DNA from: Luteimonas abyssi | GTDB lineage: Bacteria > Pseudomonadota > Gammaproteobacteria > Xanthomonadales > Xanthomonadaceae | Length of the DNA: 64,000 nt | Direction: 5' to 3' | Assembly (NCBI RefSeq): GCF_001482195.1 | Contig: NZ_KQ759763.1 | Span: 2,753,924 to 2,817,923, forward strand | Shown: positions 60,257 to 64,000 of the stretch, piece after piece | Layout of the letters: each line of letters starts with the position of its first letter | How positions within the stretch are numbered: the first letter of the stretch is position 1 | Notes under the pieces: model-generated | The model's input: only the letters and a program-made list of their open reading frames with translations | Told to the model about the DNA's origin: nothing | Database searches by the model: none | Program-made: the position numbers and the translations under genes

Positions 60257-60419
60257 GCCCCGACCTCACGCGTCGGGAGGCCGCATCCACATCGCGGCAT
60301 GTGGCAACGGATCGAGGTCGTTTCGACGGGGATCGGGCATCCGATTGCGAGAGCGACCCATCGCAACGTGCCGGGCGGGGGAGCCGGTGTCGACGCCCCT
60401 CACGAGGGGGCGACGCGCA

Positions 60420-61316
60420 TCATTCCGCGCTGCGCGAACGCTCCCAGATGTAGCCCGACAGCTGCGCCAGTTCCTCCGGCGTCTTCAGCCCCTGGTGCTC
60501 CAGGCCGTGGATGACCCAGGTCGGATAGGCGCTGACGCCGGCGCGCCGGCACTCCGAAGCCACCGCGCCGCCGCGCCCCTCAGGCGCGCACTCGACATAG
60601 GGCAATTGCCCGGCCGAAGCACCGAACATCCGGGTCTGGCGGCGGCAGTTCGCGCACCACGACGCGCCGTAGTACTTGGCGCCGATACTGTCCAGGTGCG
60701 TGACGAGTCCCGCCACCCGCGGATCGGCCGGCCGCCTGTCGATCAGGTTGGTGCCGCTGACCGTCAGCAGCACCGCGACCACCAGCGCTGCCAGACCGTT
60801 GCCGAGCCACCAGTGGCTCCAGCGTGTCGAAACGCCGGGCGCACCGGCCGGACGGCGCAGATGCACCCGCGCGAACAAGCCCGCGAACAGCGCCAACGAC
60901 GCCAGACACCAGATGCAGGTGGCACGCACGTCGACCCAGCCGGCGACCGTCAGGAACAGACTCAGTGCCAGCCCGAGACCGGTGAAGCGCGACAACCAGC
61001 GCCAGCGGGCCACCGCACTGCGACCCGTGGCGGCAGCCAGCGCGATCAACGCATACAGCCCGAACCCCCACGTCGCCAGCGGCAGGCCGAGAAAGCTCGA
61101 CCAGGCGCTGGACTGGATCGCCGCGCAGCCGCTGTTTTCGTCGCAGAGGGCCGGCGCCGCACCGGCATGCCAGGCCAGATAGGCCGTCAACAGCAGACCG
61201 AGCCCGGCACCGACCAGCACCGGAACATCGGGTGGCAGGCGTGCCGGGCGCCGGCCCGCAGCCGCGGTCGACGGTTCGGGCCTGCGTCCGGACGGACGGC
61301 GCTTCTTCTTCGCCAT
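60420..61316 (-). CDS. VKOR family protein fused to a thioredoxin-like domain
   Basis: Membrane disulfide-forming protein (298 aa). A basic cytosolic N-terminus is followed by four to five helices and a vitamin K epoxide reductase domain with the Cys pair of CDENSGCAAIQSS and the active-site CIWC. The C-terminal part (about 205-298) is a thioredoxin-like domain with WCANC. Bacterial VKORs of this type oxidise DsbA-like partners using quinone. Here the partner is fused, as in the cyanobacterial form. It lies 105 bp downstream of nadE on the same strand. Confidence 0.9.
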   Translation of the reverse strand: MAKKKRRPSGRRPEPSTAAAGRRPARLPPDVPVLVGAGLGLLLTAYLAWHAGAAPALCDENSGCAAIQSSAWSSFLGLPLATWGFGLYALIALAAATGRSAVARWRWLSRFTGLGLALSLFLTVAGWVDVRATCIWCLASLALFAGLFARVHLRRPAGAPGVSTRWSHWWLGNGLAALVVAVLLTVSGTNLIDRRPADPRVAGLVTHLDSIGAKYYGASWCANCRRQTRMFGASAGQLPYVECAPEGRGGAVASECRRAGVSAYPTWVIHGLEHQGLKTPEELAQLSGYIWERSRSAE

Positions 61317-61421
61317 GGGAATCCCTGCAATGGACCAGCGTGGATTCTAGCCGCGCGCCGGGCCATCGGACGCAGCGGCGGTGCATGCCCGGTCGACGGG
61401 CGGCGCCGGCACGGATCGATC

Positions 61422-63059
61422 TCAGCCGGTATAGCCGTTGCTGATCGGATACCGCCGCTCGCGCCCGAACGCACGCCGCGAGACCTTCGGCCCCGGCGCG
61501 GCCTGGTGCCGCTTCCACTCGCTGATCCGCACCAGCCGCAGCACCTTGTCCACGACACCGGCTTCGAAGCCGGCGGCGACGATCTCGTCGCGCGACTGCT
61601 CGTAGTCGACGAATCGCAGCAGGATCGCATCGAGCACGTCGTACGGCGGCAGCGAATCCTGGTCGGTCTGGTCGGCACGCAGCTCCGCCGACGGCGGTCG
61701 GGTGATGACCCCGCGCGGAATCACCGGCGCGCCACCCACCGTGTTGCGCCATTTCGCCAACCCGTAGACCTCGGTCTTGTAGAGATCCTTGATCGGCGCA
61801 TAACCGCCGCACATGTCCCCGTAGATCGTGGCGTAACCCACGGCGTACTCGCTCTTGTTGCCGGTGGTCAGCAACAAGCCGCCGAACTTGTTCGTCATCG
61901 CCATCATCATCGCGCCGCGGATGCGCGACTGCAGGTTCTCCTCGGCGACATCGGGCTCCAGACCGTCGAAGGTCTCGGCCAACGTGTCCAGGAACCCCTG
62001 GAACGGCTGCTCGATGGGCAGGGTCAGCATGCGCACGCCGAGCGCCTTGCATTGCTCGTCGGCGAGATCGTTGCTCAACCCGGCGGTGTAGCGCGAAGGC
62101 AACCGTACCGCGGTGACGTTCTCCGCACCGAGCGCGTCGACCGCCATCGCCAGCACCACCGACGAATCGAGACCGCCGGACAGGCCGACCCAGACCTTCG
62201 AAAAGCCGTTCTTGAAACAGTAGTCGCGCACACCGCGGGTGACCGCGCGCCAGGCCAGCGCATCCATGCTCTCGTCGCCGTCGTCGACCCAGACCACCGG
62301 CGAGAACCTGCGCGCCTCCGCGTCGTAGTCCACCACCAGCCACTGGTCGGCGAACGCCACCGCCGCCGGATGCACACTGCCGTCGGCGTCGGCCACCAGG
62401 GAGGCGCCGTCGAACACCAGCGCGTCCTGCCCGCCGACGACGTTGAGGTAGGCGATCGCCGCACCGGACTCGCGGATGCGCTCGAACAGCATCGCGTCAC
62501 GTTCGGCGTGCTTGCCGCGCTCGTACGGCGAGGCGTTGGGCACCAGGACCAATTGCGCACCGGCCGCCGCGGTCTCCACGATCGGTTCGGCGAACCACAG
62601 GTCTTCGCAGACCAGCACGCCGACCGGCACGCCCTTGATCTCGAACACGCAGGCGCCGCCGTCCGGATCGACGTGGAAATAGCGGCGCTCGTCGAACACG
62701 TTGTAGTTGGGCAGCTCGCGCTTGCGATAGGTGTGCGCCACCTTGCCGTCGCGCAAGACGCTGGCGGCGTTGTAGAGCACGCTGCCGGCGGACTCCGGCC
62801 AGCCGACGACCGCGACGATGCCCGTCGCCTCCTTCGCCACCGCGTGCAGCGCGCGTTCGCAATCGGCCAGGAACGCCGGCCGCATCAGCAGATCCTCGGG
62901 CGGATAACCGCTGATCGCCAGCTCCGGGAACACCACCACGTCCGCGCCGAATTCCTCGCGTGCCTCGCGGATCATCATGGCGATGCGCTCGGCATTGCGG
63001 GCCACCGCGCCGACCGGAAAGTCGAACTGGGCCATGGCGATGCGCAGGGAGGTGGGCAT
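61422..63059 (-). CDS. nadE: Glutamine-dependent NAD(+) synthetase
   Basis: Final enzyme of NAD synthesis (545 aa), amidating deamido-NAD with glutamine as donor. The N-terminal nitrilase-type amidase domain (about 1-260) has the Glu of VFPELAISGYPPEDL, the Lys of YRKRELPNYNVFDE and the nucleophile Cys of VLVCEDLWF. The C-terminal ATP-pyrophosphatase domain has VGLSGGLDSSVV. Length and order match glutamine-dependent NadE. The ATG at 63059 is preferred over a 29-codon extension. Confidence 0.96.
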   Translation of the reverse strand: MPTSLRIAMAQFDFPVGAVARNAERIAMMIREAREEFGADVVVFPELAISGYPPEDLLMRPAFLADCERALHAVAKEATGIVAVVGWPESAGSVLYNAASVLRDGKVAHTYRKRELPNYNVFDERRYFHVDPDGGACVFEIKGVPVGVLVCEDLWFAEPIVETAAAGAQLVLVPNASPYERGKHAERDAMLFERIRESGAAIAYLNVVGGQDALVFDGASLVADADGSVHPAAVAFADQWLVVDYDAEARRFSPVVWVDDGDESMDALAWRAVTRGVRDYCFKNGFSKVWVGLSGGLDSSVVLAMAVDALGAENVTAVRLPSRYTAGLSNDLADEQCKALGVRMLTLPIEQPFQGFLDTLAETFDGLEPDVAEENLQSRIRGAMMMAMTNKFGGLLLTTGNKSEYAVGYATIYGDMCGGYAPIKDLYKTEVYGLAKWRNTVGGAPVIPRGVITRPPSAELRADQTDQDSLPPYDVLDAILLRFVDYEQSRDEIVAAGFEAGVVDKVLRLVRISEWKRHQAAPGPKVSRRAFGRERRYPISNGYTG

Positions 63060-63194
63060 GGACGCGGAACTCCTTCGGGGGTCCCGCATTATTTCAGATC
63101 CCTCGCCACAGGCAGGCCGTGGACGACGGGACCCGAAAGCGTTCACCGACGAAACGCATCGCGCCCCGGAAATGCCGGCGCCGGGAAGCGCGGC

Positions 63195-63845
63195 TCAACC
63201 GCGCTCGAACTCGGCCACCTCCTCCATCAATCGGCGGGCCTGCCGGATCGCATTGGCCTCGTCGAGCGGGCCCCTGCCGCTCCCCGCCCTCACCCGCCGG
63301 TAGCGCAAGAACACCCCGGCAGCGGTGGCGACCCAACCGACCAGACTGACGACGAGACTCGCCAGGATCCACCGCGGCGCGCCATCGCCTGTCGCGACCG
63401 GACCCGGGACCGTGAACGCGATGGTCACCGGCAACCACATGATCCACCAGGGCAACCCGCAGAGCAGCACGTTGAGGAGGTAGACCCAACGCAAGCGCGA
63501 CAACTGCTTCTGGATCCGCAACACGGGCGCGGCATAGTCGATCGTCCCGGCCAGCCCCAGCGTCACGCCCGCGAATCCCGCGGTGAGCGCACCGAACACG
63601 TGCACGAGGACGCCGGTCGCCAGCAATGCCGGCACCTCGGCGGAGCGGGTCCAGCAGGCGACGCCGAGCAGGATCAGTCCGATCCCGAGCACGACCTGCA
63701 GCGTCTGCGCCCAGATCAACGGCCGCAACCCGCGGCGCGCCCGCTCCGTCGCGTGGTCCCGCAGCAAGCGGCGCTGCAGGACGTCCTGTCGCTCCAGCCG
63801 CTCGCCGAGCGCATGCCAGGCGTGCCTCAGTTCATCGAGTTCCAT
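63195..63845 (-). CDS. Membrane protein, possible partner of the ECF sigma factor
   Basis: A 216-residue protein with four predicted helices (about 43-63, 70-95, 125-145 and 160-180) and a cytosolic N-terminal segment MELDELRHAWHALGERLERQ that is coiled-coil-like. I do not recognise a named family. It begins 22 bp after a sigma factor gene ends, so the pair is likely cotranscribed, and an anti-sigma or membrane-tether role is a reasonable guess. The C-terminal ~35 residues are charged. Confidence 0.75.
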   Translation of the reverse strand: MELDELRHAWHALGERLERQDVLQRRLLRDHATERARRGLRPLIWAQTLQVVLGIGLILLGVACWTRSAEVPALLATGVLVHVFGALTAGFAGVTLGLAGTIDYAAPVLRIQKQLSRLRWVYLLNVLLCGLPWWIMWLPVTIAFTVPGPVATGDGAPRWILASLVVSLVGWVATAAGVFLRYRRVRAGSGRGPLDEANAIRQARRLMEEVAEFERG

Positions 63846-63867
63846 GGTGACTCCTCAGGTGATGCGG

Positions 63868-64000
63868 TCAACGCGCGACGAAGGCGCGCAGGCGTTGTTT
63901 GAGCCGATTGATCCGGGTGGTGACGTTGCTCTCGCCGATGCCGAGGATGTCGGCGATGTCCCGGCCGCTGTGCGCTTCCAGATAGAGCACCAGCAGCGCC
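63868..64000 (-). CDS. ECF-type RNA polymerase sigma factor, partial (C-terminus only)
   Basis: Only the last 43 residues are inside the window. They form a sigma region 4 helix-turn-helix: LYLEAHSGRDIADILGIGES, then NVTTRINRLKQRLRAFVAR before the TGA. The segment matches the C-terminus of sigma-70-family ECF factors or LuxR-like regulators. The cotranscribed membrane protein downstream supports ECF. The rest of the gene lies to the right of the window. Confidence 0.8.
   Translation of the reverse strand, partial: ALLVLYLEAHSGRDIADILGIGESNVTTRINRLKQRLRAFVAR

Noticed and set aside
60345..63902. A 1185-codon open frame on the plus strand opposite the VKOR fusion, nadE and the membrane protein gene
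   Set aside because: Pure antisense of well-recognised genes in a GC-rich genome; the translation is Arg/Asp/Gln-rich and matches no family.

Overview
The window is chromosomal DNA from a GC-rich gammaproteobacterium, most likely of the family Xanthomonadaceae/Lysobacteraceae (Lysobacter or Luteimonas type). Evidence for this is the gene order glutathione synthetase - TonB-like protein beside a type IV pilus chemosensory (Pil-Chp) cluster, the otsB - GH15 hydrolase - otsA trehalose operon, three TonB-dependent receptors in 20 kb, Xanthomonas-style REP hairpins and very high GC third positions. Taxonomy is inferred from gene content only. No rRNA, tRNA, CRISPR array, transposase or phage gene was found.

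Layout. 1-5.2 kb: a MacAB-type efflux module (permease cut by the window edge, ATPase, adaptor) downstream of a response regulator / histidine kinase pair. 5.3-11 kb: two small membrane proteins, a REP pair, a nudE-cysQ-mazG housecleaning operon, divergent bioA, and rsmE. 11-23 kb: the Pil-Chp signalling operon pilG-pilH-pilI-pilJ-chpA-cheB-like-cheW-like, with a promoter candidate carrying a perfect TTGACA. 23-31 kb: gshB and a tonB-like gene, signal peptidase I, tsaB, an FmdB zinc ribbon, a SIMPL protein, a lipoprotein and a YheS-type ABC-F protein. 31-38 kb: a TonB-dependent receptor, a YbaL/Kef-type antiporter, a YfcH-type epimerase and an MFS transporter. 38-42.5 kb: clpB with a sigma-32-type promoter, a DCC thiol-disulfide protein, and a coupled DUF4166-gloA pair. 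42.7-50 kb: an NCS2-type permease, a second receptor with a DUF3574 lipoprotein, and a third receptor gene broken by one in-frame amber codon. 50-54 kb: the otsB-GH15-otsA operon, joined by ATGA overlaps. 54-57 kb: pgeF and rluD divergent from bamD, an order also found in enterobacteria. 57-60.3 kb: a polysaccharide deacetylase and a processive family 2 glycosyltransferase (a NodB/NodC-like pair), with a divergent methyltransferase. 60.4-64 kb: a VKOR-thioredoxin fusion, glutamine-dependent NAD synthetase, a membrane protein and the end of an ECF sigma factor gene.

The most notable system is the Pil-Chp operon. It has no pilK-type methyltransferase gene. Its CheB-like protein lacks all three catalytic residues of CheB methylesterases. 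Its ChpA kinase carries about 57 tandem EAER pentapeptides between its phosphotransfer domains. Read together, these suggest a chemosensory array with no locally encoded receptor-methylation adaptation.
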